A stretch of 64,000 nt of DNA from a bacterium 336/3 (GTDB lineage: Bacteria > Bacteroidota > Bacteroidia > Cytophagales > Thermonemataceae), in contig LJIE01000001.1 of assembly GCA_001281695.1 (NCBI GenBank), positions 812,107 through 876,106 on the forward strand, in the 5' to 3' direction. The notes beneath the pieces were generated by a model. It was not told where the DNA came from. It made no database searches and saw nothing but the letters and a program-made list of their open reading frames with translations. How positions within the stretch are numbered: the first letter of the stretch is position 1; each line of letters begins with the position of its first letter. This document shows, piece by piece, positions 18,062 through 27,126 of this stretch. Made by a program: the position numbers and the translations under genes.

Positions 18062-19405
18062 ATGGAAATAGGAAAGAATTTTTATCAGTATCAAATACAA
18101 TCACTTATTGCAGAAAGCCCCATTGCTCGTAATTGGGCAGGTAGGCATCATTCTTTGAATAGAAATGCTCGTATCAAGCAAATGAAAACACATTTGCTAC
18201 AAACTGAAGCCCAAAAATTACAATTAAGAACATTGGCTACACAAGGAGCAGCTTTGCAACATAGTCATATTCAGCTATTATACGATTACTTAGAAAATTC
18301 ACAAGGGATATTTTTTGTTTATGAACATATAGATGGGGTTACATTGGATAAATTCATCCAGAAAAACCCAACAGAACAAATTAGAAAAGAAATTTTTATT
18401 CAGATTTTAGATGCTTTGGCTTACAGCCATCGGAAAGGAATTTACCATCTGAATTTAGACCCACAAAACATCATTATTAATTCTAAAAATCAGGTTTATG
18501 TTACTGATTTTGGGTTTTCTGTATTCAGTGAGCCCAATGCAAATGCCTTTGCCTCTCCCGAATATCTGCAACAAGGCTATACAGATGCAAGAAGTGATAT
18601 TTTTTCATTAGGAAAAACCTTGAATTATCTATTTCCAAATCCACCTCAAAATTTACAAAAAATAATAGCAAAAGCCTGTGATGCAGATTCTTACAAACGT
18701 TACCAGACTTGTGAATCCATGAAAGCAGATCTGCTATCTGAATTTTTCATGATTTCGCATCAAGAAAAACCAGTTCAGAAAAATAAATATATGCCTTTTG
18801 TATTTGGAGGAGCAGGTTTAGTAGCTACTATTGCTTTTATTTTACTGATCAAAGGGCTATTGGCATCCAATGATAAAAAGCCTAAAGAAGTTAGTTTTAA
18901 AGGAAATTCACCAGTAGTGATTAAAGATACAGTAGACTATACTAAAAAAGCAGAATTGAAAGAAGAAGAAGAAAAGCAAGATGACGAAAAGAAAACACCT
19001 GAAGAAAAGAAAAAGGATAGTTTAGATAAAATTAAGAAAGACAAAAAAGAAGCCAGAGAAAAACGTGAGAAAGAAAGAAAAGAGCAAGCTTTCAAAAAAG
19101 TAATTGTGGATGGTCAATTTGTGAGCAATCAGTTAGGAGATTATAAAATCAATGTAGAGATATTCAATAGTAATAAAGATATGGAACTTCAAAATGTAGT
19201 TTTGTTGGTTTCGTACTACAATGGAGCAGGTGATGTAGTTGAAAAAGAAGAAAAAACACTTCCTAAACTTGGGGCAAACGAAGCTACATCTGTAGAAATT
19301 ACAAAAAAAGTAAATGCAACTCGTTTTACTTGTAAAATCAAAGATGCAACCCTTCCTCCTGACCCGAATGCTCCCAAAGATGATGAGGAGGAAGAAGAGA
19401 AATAA
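18062..19405 (+). CDS. Membrane protein with Ser/Thr pseudokinase domain
   Basis: A 447-residue protein with an N-terminal protein-kinase-like domain (about 10-235), one membrane segment (about 243-265), a highly charged Lys/Glu spacer (about 290-345) and a C-terminal extracytoplasmic domain. The kinase fold is clear: a beta-3-like lysine in ARIKQM (K39), DFG at 149-151, SPEYL and the SDIFSLGKTL helix. The catalytic loop reads HLNLDPQN at 129-136, so the HRD aspartate is Asn131 and the usual lysine is Asp133. The glycine-rich loop is also absent. It is probably a non-catalytic pseudokinase that binds a partner or nucleotide. The C-terminus ends in an acidic stretch. Confidence 0.8.
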   Translation: MEIGKNFYQYQIQSLIAESPIARNWAGRHHSLNRNARIKQMKTHLLQTEAQKLQLRTLATQGAALQHSHIQLLYDYLENSQGIFFVYEHIDGVTLDKFIQKNPTEQIRKEIFIQILDALAYSHRKGIYHLNLDPQNIIINSKNQVYVTDFGFSVFSEPNANAFASPEYLQQGYTDARSDIFSLGKTLNYLFPNPPQNLQKIIAKACDADSYKRYQTCESMKADLLSEFFMISHQEKPVQKNKYMPFVFGGAGLVATIAFILLIKGLLASNDKKPKEVSFKGNSPVVIKDTVDYTKKAELKEEEEKQDDEKKTPEEKKKDSLDKIKKDKKEAREKREKERKEQAFKKVIVDGQFVSNQLGDYKINVEIFNSNKDMELQNVVLLVSYYNGAGDVVEKEEKTLPKLGANEATSVEITKKVNATRFTCKIKDATLPPDPNAPKDDEEEEEK

Positions 19406-19492
19406 ATATTTTGTGAATAAAAAAACAAAATTAACCTACAAAATATTATATATTGCACTGAAAGAACATTAGTCATATTAATTTAGATAATC

Positions 19493-20836
19493 ATGGCAGG
19501 TATTAAAATTCTTACTGAACATATTAATGTTGAAAATATAGATACTCTTGAAGTGTATCGTCAAAAGGGAGGATATAGAGCTGTTGAAAAAGCTCTTAAA
19601 ACCATGACTCCTGATGAAGTAACTGAAGAAGTAAAAAAATCAGGATTGCGTGGGCGTGGTGGGGCAGGTTTTCCTGCAGGTATGAAATGGGGCTTTTTGG
19701 CAAAACCTGAAGGAGTACCTCGTTACTTGGTTTGTAATGCTGATGAATCTGAACCTGGTACGTTCAAAGATAGACATTTGATGGCTAAAATTCCTCATGC
19801 CTTGATAGAAGGAATGATAGTTGCAAGTTATGCTTTGGGTGCAAAAACGTCTTATATTTATGTAAGAGGAGAAATGCTTTATGTTATTAAAATCTTAGAA
19901 AAAGCTATTGCAGAAGCGTATAGAGCGGGTCTTTTAGGTAAAAATATTTTAGGAACGGATTATAGCTTAGACCTTTATGTACATTCTGGTGGTGGGGCAT
20001 ATATTTGTGGAGAAGAAACTGCTCTTCTAGAAAGTTTAGAAGGAAAGCGTGGTAATCCAAGAAATAAACCTCCTTTCCCTGCTGTAAAAGGTTTATATGG
20101 CTGTCCTACAGTAGTAAACAATGTGGAAACTATTGCTGCTACATCTTGGATTATCAATAATGGTGGAGATGAATATGCAAAAATCGGAATTGGTAAAAGT
20201 ACAGGTACAAAACTGATATCAGCTTGTGGGCATATTAATAAACCAGGTGTTTATGAAATAGAATTAGGTGTTCCTGTTGAGGAGTTTCTCTATTCTGATG
20301 AATATTGTGGTGGTATCAAGAATGGTAAAAAGTTAAAGGCAGTGATTGCTGGAGGCTCTTCAGTACCGATTTTACCTGCTAACTTAATTGTAAAAACAGC
20401 AAAAGGAGAATCACGCTTGATGACCTACGAATCCTTAAGTGATGGAGGTTTCCAAACGGGTACTATGCTTGGTTCGGGTGGTTTTATTGTAATGGATGAA
20501 AGTGTTTGTATTGTGAAAAATACTTTGAGTCTAGCTAAATTCTATCATCATGAATCTTGTGGACAATGCTCACCTTGTCGTGAGGGAACTGGATGGTTAG
20601 AAAAAGTTCTTCATAATCTTGAGTATGGTAAAGGTAAAATAAGTGATATAGATTTGCTTGTAGGTATTGCTAATAATATTGAAGGAAAAACAATTTGTCC
20701 ACTTGGTGAAGCTGCTGCTTGGCCTGTTCAGGCTGCTGTTCGTCACTTCAGAGATGAATTTGAGTGGCATGTTACCAATCCCACAGAAGCTACCAAAAAA
20801 GGTGCTGTGTATCAAGGAAATTTAGTAATGGCTTAA
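19493..20836 (+). CDS. nuoF: NADH-quinone oxidoreductase subunit NuoF
   Basis: A 447-residue peripheral-arm subunit of respiratory complex I that binds NADH and FMN and carries the N3 4Fe-4S cluster. Seen motifs are RGRGGAGFPAGMKW (about 53-66, NADH/FMN), CNADESEPGTFKDR, GAYICGEETALLESLEG, and the cluster ligands in SCGQCSPCREGTGW (C356, C359, C362) plus TICPLG (C402). No other nuo gene is adjacent and a terminator follows directly, so it is transcribed alone; nuoH lies 11 kb away. Confidence 0.96.
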   Translation: MAGIKILTEHINVENIDTLEVYRQKGGYRAVEKALKTMTPDEVTEEVKKSGLRGRGGAGFPAGMKWGFLAKPEGVPRYLVCNADESEPGTFKDRHLMAKIPHALIEGMIVASYALGAKTSYIYVRGEMLYVIKILEKAIAEAYRAGLLGKNILGTDYSLDLYVHSGGGAYICGEETALLESLEGKRGNPRNKPPFPAVKGLYGCPTVVNNVETIAATSWIINNGGDEYAKIGIGKSTGTKLISACGHINKPGVYEIELGVPVEEFLYSDEYCGGIKNGKKLKAVIAGGSSVPILPANLIVKTAKGESRLMTYESLSDGGFQTGTMLGSGGFIVMDESVCIVKNTLSLAKFYHHESCGQCSPCREGTGWLEKVLHNLEYGKGKISDIDLLVGIANNIEGKTICPLGEAAAWPVQAAVRHFRDEFEWHVTNPTEATKKGAVYQGNLVMA

Positions 20837-20842
20837 TATGTG

Positions 20843-20870
20843 AGGAGAACAGTTATGTTCTCCTTTATTT
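20843..20870 (+). terminator. Terminator of nuoF
   Basis: A perfect 9-bp stem (20843-20851 with 20856-20864), a 4-nt loop and a following T-rich tract lie six bases after the nuoF stop codon. Confidence 0.85.
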
Positions 20871-20958
20871 TTTATAAAAGTCATAGATTTAGCTAATGAA
20901 AGTCATGTATTATTAAAAAAAAGATGTTTATTATTGTTCTTATAAAATTATCTTATTT

Positions 20959-21345
20959 ATGAAAAGTCAGAAAAAACACCTCAGCGATTTACATTTTGAG
21001 CATCAACTTTGGCAATCAGAAGCTAAATTTTTTGCAGATGAGTTAAAAATTTATCAAAATAGATTGGATGAAATAGCTTCCAAAAATACTGGTGATGAAA
21101 TCAGTAAAAAAATAAGCCACTTCCAAAATCAATTTATTATTCAGAAAGAACAATTAGATATTCTAAATCATGAAGTTAAGATTCATGAGCAGTCTTTAGC
21201 CAAATTTGCTCAAGAAAACCCCGTTGCTATTGAGCATCGTTTGTTTGAAGACCATAGTATTATGCAAGATAAACTTCAAACTTTCAAGAAGATATACAGC
21301 GATTTGAAATTGGAATTCACGCAATTTGTTGCAGACAGTTTATAG
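20959..21345 (+). CDS. Small coiled-coil protein, unknown function
   Basis: A 128-residue cytoplasmic protein, almost wholly helical, Gln/Lys/Glu-rich and with heptad-like spacing of Leu/Ile between about residues 20 and 90 (for example FIIQKEQLDILNHEVKIHEQ). There is no signal peptide or membrane segment. It stands between two terminators and so is probably monocistronic. No family was recognised. Confidence 0.7.
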   Translation: MKSQKKHLSDLHFEHQLWQSEAKFFADELKIYQNRLDEIASKNTGDEISKKISHFQNQFIIQKEQLDILNHEVKIHEQSLAKFAQENPVAIEHRLFEDHSIMQDKLQTFKKIYSDLKLEFTQFVADSL

Positions 21346-21346
21346 C

Positions 21347-21370
21347 AAAAAGCTCCTTATGGAGCTTTTT
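21347..21370. terminator. Hairpin terminator between convergent genes
   Basis: A perfect 10-bp stem (21347-21356 with 21361-21370) and a TTAT loop, A-rich on the left and T-rich on the right, lie between the coiled-coil gene and the alpha/beta hydrolase gene, whose stop codon begins at its last base. Confidence 0.88.
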
Positions 21371-22233
21371 TATTTTAAAAAACTCAAAATAATATTTTGA
21401 ATGGTCTTGTAGCTACTCCAAACTATAAAATGGTCTTTATCTTTTAGAATAGTTGTTTCTGTTGGGGCATTCTGAAGCATCTTTTTGCAAAAATCAACAT
21501 TTTCAACAGGAACAAAAGTATCTTTATCTCCATGAATTAAATGCACAGGACATTTAATTTTTTCCCAAAATGGAAGCATTTTTTCAAGTTCTTTACGCAA
21601 AGGCATAATTTCTTGGTTGGAAACTTTGAATGAAGGAGGCATCAACCAACGAATCGGAATCCAATCCAAAATAGGTCTAAACCATTCTTTAGGTTCTAGT
21701 TCAGGAGAACAAGAGCCAGCAATAATAATTAAACCATCCACAAAATCTGGATAATCCATTGCCAAACGAGCCACCAAAGGTCCACCCAAAGAATGACCTA
21801 TCAGAACTATATTTTTGTCCTGACCATATTTTTCAAGAATTGGCTTTATCTGCTTTGCTTGTTTTTCCAAAGAACCTTCCGATCGCCCATAATCACTATC
21901 TCCATAGCCCGCTCTATCAATGGAACATAAAATAGCCTGACTGCTCAATGTGCTATCAGATAAATAATCTATCCATGCACTCGAAGAGCCTGGCGAGCCA
22001 TGTACAAAAATAAGAACATGTTTCTTATCATATCCAACCTGTGTATAATGAATATTTCTTTTTTCTACTTGGGATGTAAAGAATTGAATCTCTTTTTGTC
22101 CTTTATTTTGAAGATGCTCTCTTTGCTTCTTTTCAGACATTCTAAATGAAAGACAACCTGAATGAGCAAAAACAACCCAAACAATTAGAAAATAAATGAA
22201 AAGCATTCGCTTGCGAAAAAATATTTTCTTCAT
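21370..22233 (-). CDS. Alpha/beta hydrolase, membrane-anchored or exported
   Basis: A 287-residue protein with an N-terminal hydrophobic segment (about 11-25) ending in SGC at 25-27, a possible but imperfect lipobox. The hydrolase core shows the oxyanion segment VHGSPGSSSAW near 78-88, the nucleophile elbow GHSLGG with Ser148, an HGDKDTFVP loop for the acid and DHF near the end for the catalytic His. The triad is therefore complete. It probably acts in the periplasm on an ester or related bond; the substrate is unknown. It is divergent from the peptidase-serpin run. Confidence 0.85.
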   Translation of the reverse strand: MKKIFFRKRMLFIYFLIVWVVFAHSGCLSFRMSEKKQREHLQNKGQKEIQFFTSQVEKRNIHYTQVGYDKKHVLIFVHGSPGSSSAWIDYLSDSTLSSQAILCSIDRAGYGDSDYGRSEGSLEKQAKQIKPILEKYGQDKNIVLIGHSLGGPLVARLAMDYPDFVDGLIIIAGSCSPELEPKEWFRPILDWIPIRWLMPPSFKVSNQEIMPLRKELEKMLPFWEKIKCPVHLIHGDKDTFVPVENVDFCKKMLQNAPTETTILKDKDHFIVWSSYKTIQNIILSFLK

Positions 22234-22306
22234 AAAAAAATATATTCTTTAGAACGTAAGGATGTATTATATTTGTATATCATTTTCAAACTAAACAAAA
22301 ATTTGT

Positions 22307-23152
22307 ATGAAAGCAAAGTTGTTTTTTATGTTACTGTTGGTTTTTATGGGTTACAAAGGACAAAGCCAAGATTATGAATCAAGCTCCCAACGATTAAAGA
22401 AAACATTAGGGAAAGGCTATAATATAGAAATCTATACAGGTGATTTTGAGGCAAGTAGTTATGCCAAACAATGGTGTACTTGGAAAACACTTTCAGAAGA
22501 AGATGGGTTTGCTCTGGACAGATATGGAAATTTATTAATCGAAGAATGGAAAAAATACCCAATAGAATGGATAAAAAAATCAAAGTTAAAGGCAATTGCT
22601 CTTGTCAAAAAACTTGCAGTTGGCTCTCAGTATAGAGCGGGCATGCCAGATGCTTATGGTGAGGTATTGTATTTAGATATTGAATATTTGGGTAGTTCAG
22701 GAGAGAAATATATTAGGGAAACAATACACCATGAGTTTTATCATATGCTTGAAGAGCATTATTTTGGAGATTTCTATTTCAAAGACCCTAAATGGATGGT
22801 ATTAAATCCTCCTGAGTATCCTTATATTAGTACACAAGGGGCAAATGCCTATACAGATGGTGTGTACACACCCAAAGACCATCCTGTATCAGGTTTTGTG
22901 AGTGCATACTCAAGATATGCCTTAGAAGAAGATAAAGCAGAAGTTTATTCTTATATCATGGCTACTCATCGTTATCAGCAGGTCAAAGAATGGATAAAAG
23001 AAGATACTTATTTGAGTAAAAAGGTGAAGTATATACAAGACTTTATAGTTAAAAATTGTCCTGAAATGGATGAGAAATGGTTTGAGAAAATTCATGTAAC
23101 CAACCAAAAGAAAATGAAAACTTCTATTAAAATCCCTAAAAAGAAGAAATAA
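22307..23152 (+). CDS. Exported putative zinc metallopeptidase
   Basis: A 281-residue protein with a signal peptide ending near GQSQ (about residue 21). A zinc-peptidase motif HEFYH (HExxH) lies at residues 142-146 in TIHHEFYHMLEEH, and a conserved acidic helix EEDKAEVYSYI near 205-215 could give the third ligand, as in gluzincins. The basic C-terminus ends in KKKK. It is likely periplasmic or secreted. A TATATTTG -7-like element at 22268-22275 may drive it. Its stop overlaps the serpin start by one base (TAATG), so the two are coupled. Substrate unknown. Confidence 0.75.
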   Translation: MKAKLFFMLLLVFMGYKGQSQDYESSSQRLKKTLGKGYNIEIYTGDFEASSYAKQWCTWKTLSEEDGFALDRYGNLLIEEWKKYPIEWIKKSKLKAIALVKKLAVGSQYRAGMPDAYGEVLYLDIEYLGSSGEKYIRETIHHEFYHMLEEHYFGDFYFKDPKWMVLNPPEYPYISTQGANAYTDGVYTPKDHPVSGFVSAYSRYALEEDKAEVYSYIMATHRYQQVKEWIKEDTYLSKKVKYIQDFIVKNCPEMDEKWFEKIHVTNQKKMKTSIKIPKKKK

Positions 23153-24378
23153 TGATAAGAAGGTATTTATGGATGTCATTGCTTTTTAATGTAAATTTGG
23201 TATATGGTCAATTCTATAAAGAAAATAACGATACATCTTTCATTCGTATAGCAGAAAGCAATAATACTTTTGCTTTGAGTTTGTATAAAAATATTATTAA
23301 AGAAAATGATAAAAATATAGTTTTTTCTCCATTGAGCTTTTCAACAGCATTCTCTATGCTTTATGCTGGGAGTAATAAAAATACAGAAAAGGAAATAAAA
23401 AGTGTTTTTGGGTTTCAGGAAAATGACTCTTTGAAACATCATAAGGCTTATGGAGAATTTTTAAATAAATTACAAAAATATCAAAATGAAAATCTACATA
23501 TAGCCAATGCTTTATGGTTACAAAAAAAGTATAGTTTCTTGCCTAGCTACCAGAGAATTATAGAGCAATATTATAAATCTAATATTTTCTCAGTAGATTT
23601 TTCTGATATCAATACTCACAAAAAAATTAATGATTGGGGAAAAAAGAATAGTAAGGGAATATTAGAAAAAATACTCCAAAGCTATAATCCTTTATTTAAA
23701 GTAGTGATTAATAATATAGCTTTATTTGATGCAAAATGGGAAAAGACTTTTAATACAAGCAACACTAAAAATGATATATTCTATACCCAAGATGCACAGG
23801 TATCTGTGCCATTTATGCAAGAGAATCAAGATGTACTTTATAGAAATAAAGACTCTATAATCACATTAGGACTTTTTTATAAAGATTATAAAGCTACAAT
23901 GATTATTATGATGCCTCTCAAAGAGAAAAAAATGGAACACTTGGAGAAAAATATAGAAGAATATTGGAAAAAAACATCTGAAAGTTTTGATAATGAAAAA
24001 ATCATGTATATGAAGTCAGACTTAAAGTTTGAATCAGCGTTGGTAAGATTACCCAAATTTAAAATAAATACAAAACTAGCAGATCCTATTTCAACAATGA
24101 TAAAAATGGGAGTAAGAGAGGCATTTAATGATAATGCAGACTTTTCTCGAATTACAGAAAAAAAAGCTGGTTTACAAGTACAAGTTCTTGAGCATATCTG
24201 TGAAATGGAATTTGATGAAACAGGAACACGAATAGCTGCTGCAACAAGTATTGCTTTGGTAGAAAGAGGAGGTTCAAGGTTACAGGTGAAAATAGACAGA
24301 CCCTTTATTTTCATAATTGTAGATAATGAGTCAACAAATGTCATGTTTATGGGTAAAGTAAATAATCCAAGTAAATAA
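23152..24378 (+). CDS. Serpin family protease inhibitor, exported
   Basis: A 408-residue serpin with a signal peptide ending near VYGQ (residue 20). The N-terminal serpin core shows NIVFSPLSFSTAFSMLYAGS. The hinge of the reactive centre loop is seen as EFDETGTRIAAATS (about 353-366), with the Gly/Thr and small alanine residues required for loop insertion in inhibitory serpins. The scissile-bond region ALVERGGSR follows, and the C-terminus has the usual DRPFIFII and VMFMGKV. It probably traps serine or cysteine proteases outside the cytoplasm. It is translationally coupled to the upstream metallopeptidase gene; purM follows 6 bp later. Confidence 0.92.
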   Translation: MIRRYLWMSLLFNVNLVYGQFYKENNDTSFIRIAESNNTFALSLYKNIIKENDKNIVFSPLSFSTAFSMLYAGSNKNTEKEIKSVFGFQENDSLKHHKAYGEFLNKLQKYQNENLHIANALWLQKKYSFLPSYQRIIEQYYKSNIFSVDFSDINTHKKINDWGKKNSKGILEKILQSYNPLFKVVINNIALFDAKWEKTFNTSNTKNDIFYTQDAQVSVPFMQENQDVLYRNKDSIITLGLFYKDYKATMIIMMPLKEKKMEHLEKNIEEYWKKTSESFDNEKIMYMKSDLKFESALVRLPKFKINTKLADPISTMIKMGVREAFNDNADFSRITEKKAGLQVQVLEHICEMEFDETGTRIAAATSIALVERGGSRLQVKIDRPFIFIIVDNESTNVMFMGKVNNPSK

Positions 24379-24384
24379 TTTCTT

Positions 24385-25551
24385 ATGACTAAATATAACG
24401 AAAGAGGTGTTTCAGCCACCAAAGAAGATGTTCATAATGCCATTAAAAATGTAGATAAAGGCTTATTTCCTAAAGCATTTTGTAAAATAGTACCTGATTT
24501 TTTGGGAGGTGATGATGCTTATTGTAACATCATGCATGCTGATGGAGCGGGAACAAAATCATCTTTGGCGTATGCTTATTGGAGAGAAACAGGTGATTTA
24601 TCTGTTTGGAAAGGTATTGCCCAAGATGCGATTGTAATGAATATCGATGATTTGTTATGTGTGGGCGTTTGGGATAATTTTCTGCTTTCCTCAACAATTG
24701 GCAGAAATAAACAACTTATTTCTGGAGAAGTAATAGCAGCTATCATCAATGGAACAGAAGAGTTTGTGGAGGAAATGAGAGAATATGGAATTCAAATTCG
24801 TACAACTGGTGGTGAAACAGCAGATGTAGGTGATTTGGTAAAAACTGTAATTGTTGATAGTACTCTAACTGCAAGAGCAAAGCGTTCTCAAATTATATCA
24901 AATCATACCATACAGGCAGGAGATGTGATTGTGGGTTTGGCTTCGTTTGGACAAGCTAAATATGAAAAAGAGTATAATGGAGGAATGGGAAGTAACGGAC
25001 TTACTTCAGCTCGTCATGATGTATTTAGTAAACAAATTGCAAAAAAATATCCTGAAACGTATGATAATGCCTTGAATGATAGTGTTGTATATGTAGGTTC
25101 ATATAATTTAACAGACACTATTGAAATAGAAGGCAAACAAATACCTATAGGTAAATTGGTGCTTTCACCTACTCGTACCTATGCTCCCATCATGAAGGAA
25201 ATTTTATCACTACACTCAAAAAATATACATGGCTTGGTGCATTGTAGTGGAGGTGGGCAGACAAAAGTGCTTCATTTTGTAGAAAATGTACATATTATTA
25301 AGGATAATCTATTTAATATTCCTCCGTTGTTTGAAATAATCCAGAAAGAAAGCCAAACAGCTTGGAAAGAAATGTATCAGGTTTTCAATATGGGACACCG
25401 TATGGAAATTTATCTGCCAGAACAATATGCTCAGGAAATCATCCAGATTAGTAAATCTTTTGGTGTGGATGCTCAAATTGTAGGTAGGGTAGAAGCCTCA
25501 GAAAGTACAAAATTGACTATCAAAACAGATAAAGGAGTTTTTGAATATTAA
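24385..25551 (+). CDS. purM: Phosphoribosylformylglycinamidine cyclo-ligase (AIR synthetase)
   Basis: A 388-residue cytoplasmic enzyme that closes the imidazole ring in purine synthesis (FGAM + ATP to AIR). PurM-like features are RGVSATKEDV at the start, the MHADGAGTKSSLA metal/ATP loop near 50, QDAIVMNIDDLLCVG near 85, RTTGGETADVGD near 137, and VHCSGGGQTKVL. It is longer than the Escherichia coli enzyme but normal for the Bacteroidota form. It appears to be the last gene of the peptidase-serpin run, which seems chance linkage, and is followed by a terminator. Confidence 0.9.
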   Translation: MTKYNERGVSATKEDVHNAIKNVDKGLFPKAFCKIVPDFLGGDDAYCNIMHADGAGTKSSLAYAYWRETGDLSVWKGIAQDAIVMNIDDLLCVGVWDNFLLSSTIGRNKQLISGEVIAAIINGTEEFVEEMREYGIQIRTTGGETADVGDLVKTVIVDSTLTARAKRSQIISNHTIQAGDVIVGLASFGQAKYEKEYNGGMGSNGLTSARHDVFSKQIAKKYPETYDNALNDSVVYVGSYNLTDTIEIEGKQIPIGKLVLSPTRTYAPIMKEILSLHSKNIHGLVHCSGGGQTKVLHFVENVHIIKDNLFNIPPLFEIIQKESQTAWKEMYQVFNMGHRMEIYLPEQYAQEIIQISKSFGVDAQIVGRVEASESTKLTIKTDKGVFEY

Positions 25552-25576
25552 AAAGGCTGTTTAAAACAGCCTTTTT
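25550..25576. terminator. Bidirectional terminator between purM and dapA
   Basis: A perfect 10-bp stem (25550-25559 with 25567-25576) and a 7-nt loop with A and T runs serve the convergent purM and dapA genes. Confidence 0.9.
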
Positions 25577-25578
25577 AT

Positions 25579-26460
25579 TTATTTTTTCAACTCTTCCAAG
25601 CCTTTTTTAATTTGCTCAGAAAGTTTTTCGGAAGCCTCTACAAGTGGTAAGCGAACATTTGAAGAACAAACACCTTGAAATGTTAATACCTGCTTGATAC
25701 CTACAGGGTTTCCTTCTATATACATCAAATCGTTGAGGGTAAGTAGGCTGAACAGTTTTTGTGAAGCAGCTTCAAAATTCTTTTCAAGTGCTAAATGACT
25801 CATATCGTTAAATTCTTGGAAGGCATTTGCCATCACAGAAATAACGCCTTCTGCTCCAAAACTTATCATGGGTACAGTAAGCATATCATCTCCAGAAATT
25901 AACATAAAGTCTTTAGGCTTATTTTTAGCTATCTCCATACATTGAACTAGATTTCCTGAAGCTTCTTTAGTTGCAATGATGTTGGGGTGTTCTGCTAATG
26001 CTAAAGTAGTTTCGGCTGTAATGTTAGAGCCTGTTCTGCCAGGTACATTATAAAGTACAATGGGTACAGGTGAAACATCTGCAATCTTCTGATAATGAGC
26101 AATAATACCCCTTTGAGAAGGTTTGTTGTAATATGGACTTACAGATAAAAGAGCTGTTACGCCTTCCAAATCTGTATTTTTTATGTTTTGAATAATCGTT
26201 TCAGTATTATTGCCACCCATTCCATATACAATAGGCAATTTCTTTGGATTATTTTCTTTGGCAAAGGCTAACAACTGAGCCTTTTCAGCAAATGTAGTAG
26301 TAGGAGATTCGCCAGTTGTACCTTGTACAACCCAATAATCTACACCAATTTGAGCCGTATGCTCCAAAAGGCGTTTATAAGCAGAAAAATCAATGTTTAA
26401 GTTAGCATCAAAAGGGGTAACCAAAGCTACACCAACACCTTTAGGAAGTTTGTTTGTCAT
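25579..26460 (-). CDS. dapA: 4-hydroxy-tetrahydrodipicolinate synthase
   Basis: A 293-residue aldolase-type TIM barrel that condenses pyruvate with aspartate semialdehyde in the lysine/diaminopimelate pathway. The substrate loop VVQGTTGESPTT lies near 43-54, the proton-relay tyrosine in VLYNVPGRTG near 130-140 and the Schiff-base lysine in IIATKEASGNL near 160. Its first 20 bases overlap the end of the upstream gene, so these two are probably transcribed together. Confidence 0.95.
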   Translation of the reverse strand: MTNKLPKGVGVALVTPFDANLNIDFSAYKRLLEHTAQIGVDYWVVQGTTGESPTTTFAEKAQLLAFAKENNPKKLPIVYGMGGNNTETIIQNIKNTDLEGVTALLSVSPYYNKPSQRGIIAHYQKIADVSPVPIVLYNVPGRTGSNITAETTLALAEHPNIIATKEASGNLVQCMEIAKNKPKDFMLISGDDMLTVPMISFGAEGVISVMANAFQEFNDMSHLALEKNFEAASQKLFSLLTLNDLMYIEGNPVGIKQVLTFQGVCSSNVRLPLVEASEKLSEQIKKGLEELKK

Positions 26461-27079
26461 TTTGTTCTATGGTTTTAGCTAGTTGATATAAATCTTGTAC
26501 CATTTGTTCCAATATCAAATCGTATTTGAGTTTAGTTGGAACAGAAAGCAATACAAAGGTAATTCTATTTTGAAAAACTAAAAATGTACTGAATAAAAAC
26601 CAAATTTGTTTATACTTATTTTGTATAGGGAGAAAAAAATCTTGGATGATTTGGGTTGTATTTTCTAAATGATTGGAACTAACAAAATATTCATTATCAA
26701 TAGATTCTAGACCTGTTTGTATAATCTGAGATTCTTCGGGCTTTTCCTTGCCTTTTAAATGACTTTGAGGTGTAATTTGTAGAAAAAAATTATTCTGGTT
26801 TTGAAATGATAAACTAATTACTAAGTACTTATACTTTTCTTGGATAGTTCTTTCAATCACCAAATCTCTATTTTCATACACACCATTAAGTTTAGGTAGC
26901 CAATCATTTCCAGATTTTCTTGAAAAATCTTCTTGTAAATTCAGTTTTCTATTGAGCACACTCAAATAATTAGTTACCTTTTTGCTTTCTTGAAGAGCAG
27001 TGATTCTAAAGTAGAAAATGAATAAAACCAAGCCCAATACAGCCAAGAAAACGATTAAATTCAATACAAAAGTTAGCAT
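26441..27079 (-). CDS. Single-pass membrane protein, unknown function
   Basis: A 212-residue protein with one N-terminal membrane segment (about 4-25) and a mainly soluble remainder rich in Gln, Asn and Phe. Another hydrophobic stretch, KQIWFLFSTFLVFQNRITFVL near 160-180, may be a buried strand or a second membrane segment. No domain was recognised. It overlaps the dapA start by 20 bp and lies 47 bp downstream of the YiiX-like gene on the same strand. Confidence 0.65.
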   Translation of the reverse strand: MLTFVLNLIVFLAVLGLVLFIFYFRITALQESKKVTNYLSVLNRKLNLQEDFSRKSGNDWLPKLNGVYENRDLVIERTIQEKYKYLVISLSFQNQNNFFLQITPQSHLKGKEKPEESQIIQTGLESIDNEYFVSSNHLENTTQIIQDFFLPIQNKYKQIWFLFSTFLVFQNRITFVLLSVPTKLKYDLILEQMVQDLYQLAKTIEQNDKQTS

Positions 27080-27126
27080 GAATAAGAAGAATGAGTGATA
27101 AAAGATAAATTGATTTTGATGAATAT

